NCBI GenBank assembly: GCA_028283765.1
Contig: JAPWJY010000008.1
Coordinates: 1,431,001-1,495,000, forward strand
From: Parvibaculaceae bacterium
Lineage (GTDB): Bacteria; Pseudomonadota; Alphaproteobacteria; Parvibaculales; Parvibaculaceae
Length of the DNA: 64,000 nucleotides
Reading direction: 5' to 3'
The notes under the pieces: generated by a model
What the model saw: the letters and a program-made list of their open reading frames with translations, nothing else
What the model was told of the DNA's origin: nothing
Database searches by the model: none
Shown here: positions 36,132 to 45,507 of the stretch, one piece after another
Numbering within the stretch: position 1 is the stretch's first letter
Layout of the letters: each line of letters begins with the position of its first letter
Program-made: the position numbers and the translations under genes

Positions 36132-37955
36132 ATGTGCGGCATTGTCGGGATCATCGGCCAGCAGCAGGCGGCTCCCCAAATTCTCGAAGCGCTGAAACGG
36201 CTCGAATATCGGGGATATGATTCAGCGGGCATCGCCACGCTGGTCGACGGCGAAATCGTGCGGCGCCGCGCCGAGGGCAAGCTCGTCAATCTCGACGCGA
36301 AGCTGAAGGCTGAACCGCTGCCGGGCGTGATCGGCATCGGCCACACCCGCTGGGCCACCCATGGCGCGCCGACGGAAAACAACGCCCATCCCCACGCCAC
36401 GGCCCGGGTGGCGGTGGTCCATAACGGCATCATCGAGAATTTCCGCGACCTGCGCAGCCGGCTGACGACGGATGGCGCGGTGTTCAGGACCGAAACCGAC
36501 TCCGAGGTCATCGCCCACCTGGCCACACATTATCTCGACAAGGGGCTCGATCCGCGGGCGGCCGTGGCGGCGACGCTGGGCGACCTGCGCGGGGCCTTCG
36601 CGCTCGCCTTCATGTTCCGGGGCGAGGAAGACCTGCTGATCGGCGCGCGGCGCGGCTGCCCGCTTGCCGTCGGCTTTGGCCGGGGCGCAACTTATCTGGG
36701 CTCGGACGCCTTCGCGCTTGCCCCCTTCACCTCGCAGGTCGCCTATCTGGAAGAAGGCGACCGGGTGGAACTGACGCGTGAAGGCGCTGTTTTCCATGAT
36801 GCGGAAGGCAGGACCGTTACCCGGCCAATCATCACCACGGACGCCTCCGCCGCCATGGTCGACAAGGGCAATTACCGCCATTTCATGGCCAAGGAAATCC
36901 ATGAGCAGCCGGAAGTGATCGGCCACACCATCGGCGAATATCTCGACCCCATGACCGAGCAACTGGCGACGCCGGAACTGACGTTCGATTTTGCCGATGT
37001 CTCGCGCGTGACCATCATCGGCTGCGGCTCGGCCTATTATGCCGGGCTCGTCGCCAAATACTGGTTCGAGCGCTATGCCCACATCAGCGCCGATGTCGAG
37101 TTCGCCTCGGAGTTCCGCTATCGCGAACCGGTGATCGACAAAAAGGGCCTCGCGGTCTTCGTTTCACAATCCGGCGAGACGGCGGACACGCTGGCGGCGC
37201 TCCATTATTGCAAGGCGCAGGGATTGCGGACGCTTGCCATCGTCAATGTGCCCGAATCCTCCATGGCGCGCCACGCGGACACTGTATGGCGCACCTATGC
37301 GGGCCCCGAGATCGGCGTCGCCTCGACCAAGGCGCTGACCTGCCAGTTGGCCGTGCTTGCCGTACTGGCGGTGACGGCGGGCAAGGCGAGGGGCGTGCTG
37401 GCGGCAGGCGAGGAGCAAAGGCTCGTTCATACGCTGCTGGAACTGCCAAGGCTGGTGAGCGACGCGCTGGCGGCGGACGATGACATCAGGAAGGTCGCGG
37501 CGCTGATCTCCAAGGCCAGCGACGTGCTCTATCTGGGGCGCGGTGCGCTTTATCCCGTGGCGCTGGAAGGGGCGCTCAAGCTCAAGGAAATCTCCTATAT
37601 CCATGCGGAAGGCTACGCCGCAGGCGAGCTGAAACACGGGCCGATCGCGCTGATCGACGAGAAAATGCCGATCATCACCATCGCCCCGGTGGATGGGCTG
37701 TTTGAAAAAACCGTGTCGAACATGCACGAAGTCGCCGCGCGCGGCGGCCGGGTGGTGCTGATTTCCGACCGGGACGGGCTTGCCCGCGCCGGCGACGACC
37801 TGACCGGGCAAATCCTCGTTCCCGCCGCCGACCCGCTGATCGCGCCGATCATCTGCACCATCCCGGTGCAGTTGCTGGCCTATCACACCGCCGTGCTGAA
37901 AGGCACGGACGTGGACCAGCCGCGCAACCTCGCCAAGTCCGTGACGGTGGAGTGA
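36132..37955 (+). CDS. glmS: Glutamine--fructose-6-phosphate aminotransferase (isomerizing)
   Basis: A 607-residue GlmS. The first residues are MCGIVGIIGQQQAAPQIL, so the catalytic Cys becomes N-terminal after Met removal. The glutaminase half includes LEYRGYDSAGIATL and GHTRWATHGAPTENNAHPH. Two SIS domains follow (TIIGCGSAYYAGLVAKYWFE and LGRGALYPVALEGALKLKEI), ending DQPRNLAKSVTVE, the usual C-terminus. It makes glucosamine-6-phosphate. It follows glmU after 3 nt in one operon, and is convergent with the aldolase gene. Confidence 0.97.
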   Translation: MCGIVGIIGQQQAAPQILEALKRLEYRGYDSAGIATLVDGEIVRRRAEGKLVNLDAKLKAEPLPGVIGIGHTRWATHGAPTENNAHPHATARVAVVHNGIIENFRDLRSRLTTDGAVFRTETDSEVIAHLATHYLDKGLDPRAAVAATLGDLRGAFALAFMFRGEEDLLIGARRGCPLAVGFGRGATYLGSDAFALAPFTSQVAYLEEGDRVELTREGAVFHDAEGRTVTRPIITTDASAAMVDKGNYRHFMAKEIHEQPEVIGHTIGEYLDPMTEQLATPELTFDFADVSRVTIIGCGSAYYAGLVAKYWFERYAHISADVEFASEFRYREPVIDKKGLAVFVSQSGETADTLAALHYCKAQGLRTLAIVNVPESSMARHADTVWRTYAGPEIGVASTKALTCQLAVLAVLAVTAGKARGVLAAGEEQRLVHTLLELPRLVSDALAADDDIRKVAALISKASDVLYLGRGALYPVALEGALKLKEISYIHAEGYAAGELKHGPIALIDEKMPIITIAPVDGLFEKTVSNMHEVAARGGRVVLISDRDGLARAGDDLTGQILVPAADPLIAPIICTIPVQLLAYHTAVLKGTDVDQPRNLAKSVTVE

Positions 37956-37974
37956 CTCTCCGGAGTGCCGGGGC

Positions 37975-38772
37975 TCAGGAGTCGTATCCCGGCGACTCCT
38001 TGTCGACCTGACGCAGCAGCGCCGCCCAGGCGAGTTTCGACGTGCTGCCGCTGCCGCCGCTGCCGACCGCGCGCTGGCCATTGACCATGGCCCGCACCTC
38101 GGCCTGGGCTGCTTCCGGCGCAATCAGGACGCCATCCCGGCCTGCGCTGAGTGCCCGGATCTGCGCCGTGCAGGCGCGTTCCAGTTCATAAATCCCCAGC
38201 CACGCCGCCCCCGGATTTTTGCCAAGCGCCAGCGTGCCATGATTGCGCAGCATCAGCAGAGGCTTGTCGCCAAGATCCGCAACCAGCCGTTCGCGCTCAT
38301 CCAGATTGAGGGCCACGCCTTCATAATCATGATAGGCAAGCCGCGGAATGACCGCGAGGGAGCGCTGGTTCAGCGGCAGGAGCCCATCCTTTTGCGACGA
38401 CACCGCCGTGCCGTCATCCGTGTGGAAGTGAAGCACGTAATGGGCATCCTCGCGGGCATGGTGGATCGCGGAATGGATGACGAAGCCCGCATAATTGATG
38501 CCATAGGCGCTTGGCTCGACCAGTTCGCCTTCATAATTGATCTTGACCAGACTGGAGGCCGTGACCTCGGCGAAGCGCAGGCCGAACGGGTTGATCAGGA
38601 AATGATGCTCGGGCCCCGGCACGCGGGCCGAGATGTGGGTGAAGATCAGATCGTCCCAGCCGCTGAGCGCCGCAAGCCGGTAAAGCGCCGCAAGATCGAC
38701 CCGGACGCGCCATTCGGCTTCATCGACCTTGTGTCTGATGGATTCGATGCCGGGGATATATCCGTCCGCCAT
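37975..38772 (-). CDS. Class II aldolase/adducin family protein
   Basis: A 265-residue zinc-dependent aldolase-like protein. Visible motifs are RVDLAALYRLAALSGWDDLI, then FTHISARVPG (phosphate-binding region) and the metal-binding HFHTDDGTAVSSQKDGLLPL. The third ligand His is in LMLRNHGTLALG. Residues at the catalytic glutamate position are not obvious by eye, so whether it is an aldolase, epimerase or adducin-like protein is open. A 16-bp perfect palindrome lies 110 nt upstream of its start. Confidence 0.82.
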   Translation of the reverse strand: MADGYIPGIESIRHKVDEAEWRVRVDLAALYRLAALSGWDDLIFTHISARVPGPEHHFLINPFGLRFAEVTASSLVKINYEGELVEPSAYGINYAGFVIHSAIHHAREDAHYVLHFHTDDGTAVSSQKDGLLPLNQRSLAVIPRLAYHDYEGVALNLDERERLVADLGDKPLLMLRNHGTLALGKNPGAAWLGIYELERACTAQIRALSAGRDGVLIAPEAAQAEVRAMVNGQRAVGSGGSGSTSKLAWAALLRQVDKESPGYDS

Positions 38773-39373
38773 GGGGGACCTCGCTCTGTTGCGTTTATTG
38801 TTTTGAGTGGCTGCCAGTGTGCATGCGGCCGCAATCCGGCGTCAAACCGCAACTGCACGAAATGCCTGAAATAAAAATATACCATAATATATATTATGCG
38901 CTAACCGTAGCCACGGGACAGATGGTATGCATTCTCGGATCTGACGGCAAAAACCGCCACCTCCCGGCCCGAAAAACGCGCAGTGGCTTGTCCTCGCCGG
39001 CAGACATCGCAGCTTTCGGGCCTCAGGACATCCCTGCAACAGCCAGGCAGCCGCGACGCAGCCACTGGCAAACCGGCGCGCGCCACCGCGAAACATCCGA
39101 CAGATACAGCTGCACGACATCTCCCGCCTGCGCCTGATATGATCAGCCTACATATAAATTTATCGCAGACGTGATGCAGATGATTTCCGCCTGACATACA
39201 CCACCAGCTTCCTTGTACACACCCGTCAAACAACCAGCCTACACTTTCACCCGCGGCCATATCTCAAAAACAGAATTTTCAAGATCCGACAATTCAGAGA
39301 AACCGGCGAAGCGCCATGGACCCCACAAACCGGAGCCTATATTCGGTTGTCCGGAGAAATATGGAGAAAAGAC
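38773..39373. other. Long intergenic stretch at left border of accessory region
   Basis: About 600 nt with no supportable gene. It divides into an AT-rich part (near 38860-38905, with the perfect palindrome CATAATATATATTATG at 38883-38898) and a more GC-rich part (38940-39200) with only meaningless short frames. It must contain the divergent promoters for the aldolase (leftward) and the halovibrin-like gene (rightward). It marks the change from GC-rich core DNA to the AT-rich locus. Confidence 0.5.
38883..38898. repeat. 16-bp perfect palindrome
   Basis: CATAATATATATTATG reads the same on both strands. It stands 110 nt before the aldolase start and could be an operator for that gene or the next, or a chance AT-rich run. 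Confidence 0.35.
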
Positions 39374-40204
39374 GTGTCATATTTACGCAATGTATTATTC
39401 CTTGTAATGATCTTTATCACAACAGATATCTCTCTGGCACAAGGCAAGAGTATCCATGCTGCCTCCTCTTTCGCTGGCGACATCGCCAATGAATTGAATG
39501 CCCGTTATCAGAACGTCACTGACACCTGCCCCGGGGGAACCCCGGCGCATTATTGCGCTGGTATTGTCATAAGAAGCACGGTTTATAGTGCATCATATGA
39601 GAGCTGGGATCCAAGCCCTATTGCACTCCAGATGGGCTCGCAATCGTTCAGTTACTTGCGGTCCGATCTGGGCATATCCACTATCTATCATGCCAGCGGA
39701 TTTATATTTACAGATACAAACACGGCAGCCGCTCAACACAGATTCCTCGAATATCGCTGCATCTATCCGACAGATGCCGGAACAGGAGTAAATGATACAG
39801 GCTATGGCTGCCGGTCCGGCCTTTACACGGGCGATATAAATTCCTGCGACACGCTCAATGTGACGACTGCGGATCAGTGGCACTTGACAACCAATTGTTC
39901 CTTCAGCACCAAAGACGCAAAAAAATTCTCGACCTCTCTTGAAGCTACCCGAAAATATAACAAAAAATGGAATGAGCTTCTTGTAGCCGTCTGGGCACCC
40001 GGGGTACCCGACAAACTGCCCATCGAAGCCTTCTTTTATACAACGTCGACGGGCCTGACTGAGGCGCAATCATATCAGAAAGACTTCTGCGCCAGCAAGG
40101 CAGCCCGGCTGGTGCCGATCGTCGCCATCATCTTTTCAAACAATCCGTCGATTTTTTCATACAGGGATTCAGATCAGGCCCTGACAAGCTGCCCGGCGCA
40201 TTAG
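39374..40204 (+). CDS. Halovibrin (HvnA)-like secreted protein, copy 1
   Basis: A 276-residue protein with signal peptide MSYLRNVLFLVMIFITTDIS and then LAQ. The mature part has eight cysteines at positions shared with copy 2 (DTC, HYC, YRC, YGC, NSC, the Cys before SF, DFC, and the final SC). Family-like segments are WDPSP, SFSYLRSDL, GFIFTD and VWAPGVPDKLPIEAFFYTT, which I recognise from halovibrin HvnA-type proteins of Vibrio and Pseudomonas, reported as ADP-ribosylating secreted proteins. GTG 39374 is chosen because GGAGAAAAGAC lies just before it and because copy 2 has the same layout. The frame upstream gives no sensible signal peptide. Confidence 0.72.
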   Translation: MSYLRNVLFLVMIFITTDISLAQGKSIHAASSFAGDIANELNARYQNVTDTCPGGTPAHYCAGIVIRSTVYSASYESWDPSPIALQMGSQSFSYLRSDLGISTIYHASGFIFTDTNTAAAQHRFLEYRCIYPTDAGTGVNDTGYGCRSGLYTGDINSCDTLNVTTADQWHLTTNCSFSTKDAKKFSTSLEATRKYNKKWNELLVAVWAPGVPDKLPIEAFFYTTSTGLTEAQSYQKDFCASKAARLVPIVAIIFSNNPSIFSYRDSDQALTSCPAH

Positions 40205-40257
40205 CCGGCTGGTCTCATAAGCTCATTTTCAAAAAATATGAAAAATGGAGAAAAGGC

Positions 40258-41112
40258 GTGTCACATTTACGCAATATATTATTCCTTGTAATGATCTTTA
40301 TTACGACAGACATCTCCCTGGCACAGAGCAAAAGTATCCATACGGTCTCTTTATTCGCTGACGACATCGCCGATGAACTGAATGCCCGCTATCAGAACGT
40401 CACTGATACCTGCCCCGGGGGCACTCCGGCGCATTACTGTGCCGGCATTGTCATAAGAGGCACAACTTACAGTACAGCTTATAATAGCTGGGATCCAAGT
40501 CCCAGCGCGCTCCAGCTGGGCTCGGTATCGTTCAGCTATCTGCGGTCCGATCTGAGAATATCCGGTCTCGCTCATGCCAGCGGGTTTATATTTACCGACA
40601 CAAACACAGCGAGAAAGCAGGGAAGATTTCTTGAATATCGCTGTATGTATCCGGTAAATGGCTCCACTCTCAGTATACCTGTATCTTATGGATGCGGATC
40701 CGGCCTTTATACAGGCGATATAAATTCCTGTGACACACTGAATATTATGACTGCGGAACAATGGTATGCAGGAAAAACCGGTGAAGGCGGCTGTTCGTTC
40801 AGCACCAAAGTGGCTCAAAAATTTGCCACTTCTCTGGATGCCACACGAAAATACCACGTCATATTAAAAGAGACATGGAACGAGTTGCTTGTGGCTGTCT
40901 GGGCCCCCGGGATACCCGATAAGCTGCCCATCGAAGCCTTCTTTTATACAACGCCAGCAGGCCTGACAGAGGCCAGATCATATCAAAAAGACTTTTGCAG
41001 CAGCAAGGCAGCCCGGCTGGTGCCGATCGTCGCCATTACCTTTGCGAGCAATCCATCGATTTTCTCATACAAGGCTTCGGATCAGAACCAGGCAAGCTGC
41101 CCAGCCCACTAG
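40258..41112 (+). CDS. Halovibrin (HvnA)-like secreted protein, copy 2
   Basis: A 284-residue tandem relative of the preceding gene, about two-thirds identical by eye over the full length. It starts at a GTG with the same Shine-Dalgarno (GGAGAAAAGGC). Signal peptide: MSHLRNILFLVMIFITTDIS and then LAQ. The eight cysteines are conserved. Differences concentrate in the middle (for example YHVILKETWNELLVAVWAPG replaces a shorter loop of copy 1), so the copies have diverged since duplication. Start codon context and signal peptide are nearly identical at DNA level, so the duplication included the leader. A possible catalytic arrangement is noted in the findings. Confidence 0.72.
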   Translation: MSHLRNILFLVMIFITTDISLAQSKSIHTVSLFADDIADELNARYQNVTDTCPGGTPAHYCAGIVIRGTTYSTAYNSWDPSPSALQLGSVSFSYLRSDLRISGLAHASGFIFTDTNTARKQGRFLEYRCMYPVNGSTLSIPVSYGCGSGLYTGDINSCDTLNIMTAEQWYAGKTGEGGCSFSTKVAQKFATSLDATRKYHVILKETWNELLVAVWAPGIPDKLPIEAFFYTTPAGLTEARSYQKDFCSSKAARLVPIVAITFASNPSIFSYKASDQNQASCPAH

Positions 41113-41212
41113 GTAGAAAATTTCGCAAATATATATCGCGTCATATATATGTCTGCCTACTGAATATGAATAAATAGTCCCTACAGATTATAATTTATGA
41201 AGGAGAAATTTC

Positions 41213-43171
41213 ATGCCCGAAGGGTCAAAAAATCTTGTCGTAAATGCCTTTCTTACAGGTCAAAATTCCGATACCGGACCTGAGATGAATTATGTCTCCA
41301 CGCCAACTAACCCACGGCCAATTCCAGCACCCTGGCAACGGACGGCAGGTGGCTTGCGTGTTGAAGATATCAGCTATCCACTGATGAGCTCCAAACGGAC
41401 ACAACTAGCTCAACCTAACAACACAAATGTGATCGGTCTCGCGGGGGACACCACAGCGGGAGGCGGCCTCGGCACATTGTCCCAGGACATCACACTTAAG
41501 CGTGGGGGATACATGGTGGCCCGGTTCAATAGCTGCCGGAATCTTTTTGGTACATGCTATACTACAGAAGGCATCGTCAGCGTCAGTGTAAACGGCCAGC
41601 ACACCGAATTCACCGATACCGGAGGAGCAAGCGCAGCGGCTTCGAATTGGGAATCAAGACAATTCATAATTGATACCCCCATTCCCGGACCACTGAACAA
41701 TTGCCAACTGAGTTTTTCTGCAATCGCTCCTGATCGTGTTAGACAGGACTGCGGCAGTATTATTTCGAGTATGGAGCTTCATTATTTATATGCCGCTCAA
41801 GGCGTACTCACGTCACCGGCTTCTGAAGACGACATTATTGCAAAAGCAAATGGAAATTTTCCAGTACTGACTTTTTTGATAAGTGAAGGAGATTCAGCCA
41901 AAGGCGATCCGGGAACACCTCTGAGCTATGCATCAGTGGACTTTTCCATCAGCCAAAATGGTTCCGGCACAGCCTTTCATAACAATGGAGTGTCCGTATA
42001 CACCTATACTGCAGTATGCGATGACAAGGGATATGTCACCATTCCGGCGGGTATTCTGGTGGCGGGCAACAAAGCAGGGAGCGAGGTGCTCACCCTTACG
42101 GTTGAGGAGGACATCGCCTTATCAAGTGTAGGAGTGACAATTCGCAGCGGGACTCCTCCAGTATTTGAAACAATGCAATCACTAACATCTGAAATCGATA
42201 TGGTCCCCACCAGCCAATATATAGTAGAGCCCATCCAGTTCGAAGTTCAATATCTGTCCGGCGGAGTCATGGCTGATCTGTCAGGCGCAAGTGTTACTGT
42301 CCAGATCACCCAGAATGACACGCCCATCACCAGCCAGGGCAATCCATATTTCAAGGAGGATGGATCCGATCCAGCTTTTGAGATCACCAGAATTACCAAT
42401 GATGGGGGAACCATCACGACACCTGCATTATATTCAAGTGTCCTGACGGGCGCATACAAGATACATGGATTTCTGACAGATTATCCAGACATCAGCGCCG
42501 ATATTGACCTTACTGTTCTCAGTATAAACCGTTTTGACCCTACCACCCAGAACCAGGAAGCGACCTGGGGGACAACTGTGAATAATTCCTGGTCTGTGAT
42601 TGCCTATGACAAAGATGGCAAACCCGCAGTCAACCAGCCCGTGCAATTCAGGATTTCACAGGATACAGGCGATGCTTCTTTTGTAGCCACGGGCACACGC
42701 GAGGCAACCGGCGTATCCGACGCCCGCACAGGAAAAGTTGTCGTTCCTGCGCTCCTCACAAAGATGACACCTGGAACATTCCGTATCCGGATTACAGGAA
42801 ATACCGGAACCCCGTTGGCTCAGATCAATGTGACCGTACTCGAAAACCAGATACCGGCGAAAATCGAATTTCACAATCCTCTTCCAGATTTAAGCTCTAT
42901 GGCCGGACAGAAATTGTATCCGACCATAAGTGTTGGAATTACGGATATAAATGGGCAAGACCTGAGATCAGGCCAGGTAAATTTTGCTCTCTCTGGCAGC
43001 AGCGCCAACTCGGCATTTATTAGTCCGCCTGCAGGAGAAAACGTTGTCGATATTGATTCGGGTATAGCGATTATGCCAACCATCATTATCGGAACGAGTG
43101 GTACATTGATTATTACGGCCTCAATGGACAATTACAATCTGTCCGTGTCACATGATTTTTCGATCAACTAA
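41213..43171 (+). CDS. Ig-like/adhesin-type protein with N-terminal jelly-roll-like domain
   Basis: A 652-residue protein. Residues about 5-195 resemble a DUF642/galactose-binding-like jelly roll (LVVNAFLTG, then LGTLSQDITLKRGGYMVARF and SSMELHYLYAA). The rest is three to four Ig-like (Big-1-type) repeats, seen as recurring PVQFRISQDTGDASF- and GKVVVPALLTKMTPGTFRI-like blocks. It starts MPEGSKNLVVNAF with no signal peptide or lipobox, unlike the two genes upstream. GAAGGAGAAATTTC precedes the ATG. The gene is 100 nt after hvnA-like copy 2 on the same strand. It probably acts with the secreted proteins, but its export route is not visible. Confidence 0.72.
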   Translation: MPEGSKNLVVNAFLTGQNSDTGPEMNYVSTPTNPRPIPAPWQRTAGGLRVEDISYPLMSSKRTQLAQPNNTNVIGLAGDTTAGGGLGTLSQDITLKRGGYMVARFNSCRNLFGTCYTTEGIVSVSVNGQHTEFTDTGGASAAASNWESRQFIIDTPIPGPLNNCQLSFSAIAPDRVRQDCGSIISSMELHYLYAAQGVLTSPASEDDIIAKANGNFPVLTFLISEGDSAKGDPGTPLSYASVDFSISQNGSGTAFHNNGVSVYTYTAVCDDKGYVTIPAGILVAGNKAGSEVLTLTVEEDIALSSVGVTIRSGTPPVFETMQSLTSEIDMVPTSQYIVEPIQFEVQYLSGGVMADLSGASVTVQITQNDTPITSQGNPYFKEDGSDPAFEITRITNDGGTITTPALYSSVLTGAYKIHGFLTDYPDISADIDLTVLSINRFDPTTQNQEATWGTTVNNSWSVIAYDKDGKPAVNQPVQFRISQDTGDASFVATGTREATGVSDARTGKVVVPALLTKMTPGTFRIRITGNTGTPLAQINVTVLENQIPAKIEFHNPLPDLSSMAGQKLYPTISVGITDINGQDLRSGQVNFALSGSSANSAFISPPAGENVVDIDSGIAIMPTIIIGTSGTLIITASMDNYNLSVSHDFSIN

Positions 43172-43189
43172 ATTCGAGAATGAAAAGAC

Positions 43190-43215
43190 GGGTCTGATGC
43201 AATCTCATCAGACCC
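43190..43215 (+). terminator. Stem-loop after the Ig-like gene
   Basis: GGGTCTGATG (43190-43199) and CATCAGACCC (43206-43215) are perfect 10-bp arms with loop CAATCT. No T-run follows, so it could be a processing or pausing hairpin rather than a full terminator. It lies 18 nt after the stop codon. Confidence 0.5.
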
Positions 43216-43300
43216 CCATCTTCGCATCGAAGAATTCTTCAAGGCTTATTTTCAACACCTGAAATTAAATTAATCCAGATTGATTTGGGGAGAAACGACA

Positions 43301-45478
43301 ATGGTAGACCAGCCCATTCTTACAGCACACACACTACCCGATGATGCGGTTGCAGGCGGTTTTGCGAGAGAGCCGAATGGGAACATATGGGTAACAGATA
43401 AAAGATTTTTTTCTCAAGGCAACCGCGGCCTGCAAGGCACCGTTTACCGCCTGGATTCAGCCGGAAACGTACTCACAACACTGAAATTGCCAGCCTCATT
43501 GCAAGCGGCTCCCTATCCCGCAGAAATTGCCCTGGAAATGGACAATTCTGGAACAACTGTCGTGAACGTGTGGGTAACGGATCTCCAGGATGAAACCGTT
43601 TATTTTTTTCCACCTGGCACGACAGCAACAAACGATGTGAAAGTCGTTACCCTTCCTCAAGGATGCCAGTCTCGTGGCATTATTTTCGACAGCAACCGCC
43701 GGCGCATGTGGGTGGCTGATGAAAACTCCAATAGCCTTCAAGCTATCACCCTTACAGGTACAGTTGATACGCAACTCAGCTTTTATCTGAATAGAACAGT
43801 ACAGACACAGCCAACCAATTTTCCCGGCCCTACTCATCTTGTGCTGGATATTTTCAACAGAATCTGGTTTACACAGGCCGGACAGAGCAAGGTTGGGTAC
43901 TATGATCCGGCCCAAAAAACCGCCACCTTTTTTTCTGCGGGCACTTCCCCTTCAGGCCCCATGAGCGATTCATCGCTTTATTTTCATGATCTGAAGTTTG
44001 GCGCTGATGGAAAGAAGCTATGGATCACGGCGTATTTAGGTAATTCCTTGTGGTCGATCGAGGATGTGACAAATCCCAAGGCAGAGCTGAAGAAGGAAGT
44101 TTCATTTCCAGAAGACGCTTCACAACCCAAGGGGTTGTTTGTCGATAGCGCCGGATTTATCTGGGTCACATTGTCTAACGCAAAATCTGTTTTTTTGCTG
44201 ACTCCGGAAGGCGCGCCTGTATATGCGATTGCAGACCTGCCACCCACTACCCAGAATACCGACAATATTCTTTATACAGGTCCAACAGAACCGTCCAGAG
44301 CGAGCGCCCAGCCTAATACTGATAATATTCTTTATACAGGTCCAACAGATGACATGATCTTCTTTAGTGATGACATGAACCGCGTCATCTCCTTTAAACC
44401 AGTAGATCCTATTAATGCATCATCCAGTATTACTGTTACCGCTGTACCGCCCAGAGCGAGCGCCCAGCCTAATAATTTCTTTGACGATATAACAATTACC
44501 CTCACGGACACGGCCACGGGCAACCCCATCCCCGATAGCAATGTCATGCTCATGATCAGCAATCCCAATATTGCCATTTTTGACAACCCTCCGGGAACCA
44601 ATACGTTCGGGATTACGATCATTAGAACCAACACAAATGGTCAGTCTGTTATCAGGATACTGAAGACCTCTGCCAATGCCCAAAATGGAGAATCTTTTAC
44701 TCTTTCAGGCCGGCTTCTTCGAGGAGCCATGAGCAATCCATTCTTTACAGGTATTGTCGGGACACCCGTAGCAGGTATTACGGCTGTAAACGGCAACAGC
44801 GTGTCCACGCGGATCAACAAAATCTTTCCTGAACCGCTGAAAGCTCAGCTGAGCGGCCCAGGTCCATTTGATCCAGGCAATATCGTGTTTAAAATTGACG
44901 ATACGTCTCCAGCCAGTTTCGTAGCCGGCAGCACAGATACAAATGACAAGACGATAACAAATCCAATCAACGTCAACAATGGACTGGCGACCGCGACAAT
45001 CTATGCCCTGGATACACCTGGAGCCGTTACAATCACGGCATTTCCTGAATCATCTCCATCAATGACAGCCTCGTTCAGCTGGGCGGTGAACCCCGTTCCA
45101 GACAATCTCTCCTGGATAACCGGTAATATTTCTGCATTCACAGGGCAGCCCATTTCAAAATCCATAACCGCGGCATTGATGTCAGGCGGAACCCCCGTTC
45201 CTGGAGAGACATTGACCATTTCAGTTGTCTCCCCAACTCCAATAATCGGATTTTTTCATAAAAATTCAAATCCAACCGAGAAAACTTCTATTATTAAGGC
45301 CGTAACAGATCAATCAGGTCAAGTACAAATAGGAAAAGATCCAAAACTTACATATTATCTACAGGTAGATTCTTCAACATCATGCACAATTTGCGCAATT
45401 TTAAATGATGGAGACGATACATCCCCACCACTATCTGATACGTTCTCTGTAAGTACAATAATTTTAACTAAACAATAA
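43301..45478 (+). CDS. Beta-propeller (Vgb/NHL-like) plus Ig-like repeat protein
   Basis: A 725-residue protein. Residues about 10-340 are a six-bladed propeller resembling virginiamycin B lyase/SMP-30 NHL blades (GNIWVTDKRFF, VVNVWVTDLQDETVYFFPPG, RRMWVADENSNSLQAI, NRIWFTQAGQSKVGYYDP, KKLWITAYLGNSLWSI, GFIWVTLSNAKSVFLL). From about residue 390 to the end are Ig-like/Big-1-type repeats. A local duplication sits at the junction (44254-44473). No signal peptide; the ATG at 43301 has GGGGAGAAACGACA in front, and the frame upstream to 43280 is not needed. In lactone antibiotics the Vgb fold is a lyase; here the propeller more likely binds or positions. Confidence 0.7.
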   Translation: MVDQPILTAHTLPDDAVAGGFAREPNGNIWVTDKRFFSQGNRGLQGTVYRLDSAGNVLTTLKLPASLQAAPYPAEIALEMDNSGTTVVNVWVTDLQDETVYFFPPGTTATNDVKVVTLPQGCQSRGIIFDSNRRRMWVADENSNSLQAITLTGTVDTQLSFYLNRTVQTQPTNFPGPTHLVLDIFNRIWFTQAGQSKVGYYDPAQKTATFFSAGTSPSGPMSDSSLYFHDLKFGADGKKLWITAYLGNSLWSIEDVTNPKAELKKEVSFPEDASQPKGLFVDSAGFIWVTLSNAKSVFLLTPEGAPVYAIADLPPTTQNTDNILYTGPTEPSRASAQPNTDNILYTGPTDDMIFFSDDMNRVISFKPVDPINASSSITVTAVPPRASAQPNNFFDDITITLTDTATGNPIPDSNVMLMISNPNIAIFDNPPGTNTFGITIIRTNTNGQSVIRILKTSANAQNGESFTLSGRLLRGAMSNPFFTGIVGTPVAGITAVNGNSVSTRINKIFPEPLKAQLSGPGPFDPGNIVFKIDDTSPASFVAGSTDTNDKTITNPINVNNGLATATIYALDTPGAVTITAFPESSPSMTASFSWAVNPVPDNLSWITGNISAFTGQPISKSITAALMSGGTPVPGETLTISVVSPTPIIGFFHKNSNPTEKTSIIKAVTDQSGQVQIGKDPKLTYYLQVDSSTSCTICAILNDGDDTSPPLSDTFSVSTIILTKQ
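44254..44473 (+). repeat. Interleaved direct repeats inside the propeller-Ig gene
   Basis: A 36-bp unit at 44254-44289 (peptide NTDNILYTGPT) recurs at 44314-44349, exactly 60 bp later, with two mismatches. A 23-bp unit at 44295-44317 (peptide SRASAQPN) recurs identically at 44451-44473, 156 bp later. The order is A-B-A'-spacer-B'. It lies at the boundary of the propeller and the first Ig-like domain and keeps the frame. Confidence 0.85.
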
Positions 45479-45507
45479 ATAATTTATGTGTAATTTACAG
45501 AAAATTC

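Noticed and set aside
36000-36132. glmS ribozyme upstream of glmS
   Set aside because: The gene follows glmU after 3 nt, so there is no room for it, and the ribozyme is known from Firmicutes.
34713-36179. 488-codon antisense frame opposite glmU
   Set aside because: Shadow of glmU; no recognisable protein.
38817-39260. Short open frames in the gap before the halovibrin-like genes
   Set aside because: Neither strand gives a protein with a recognisable start, signal peptide or motif.
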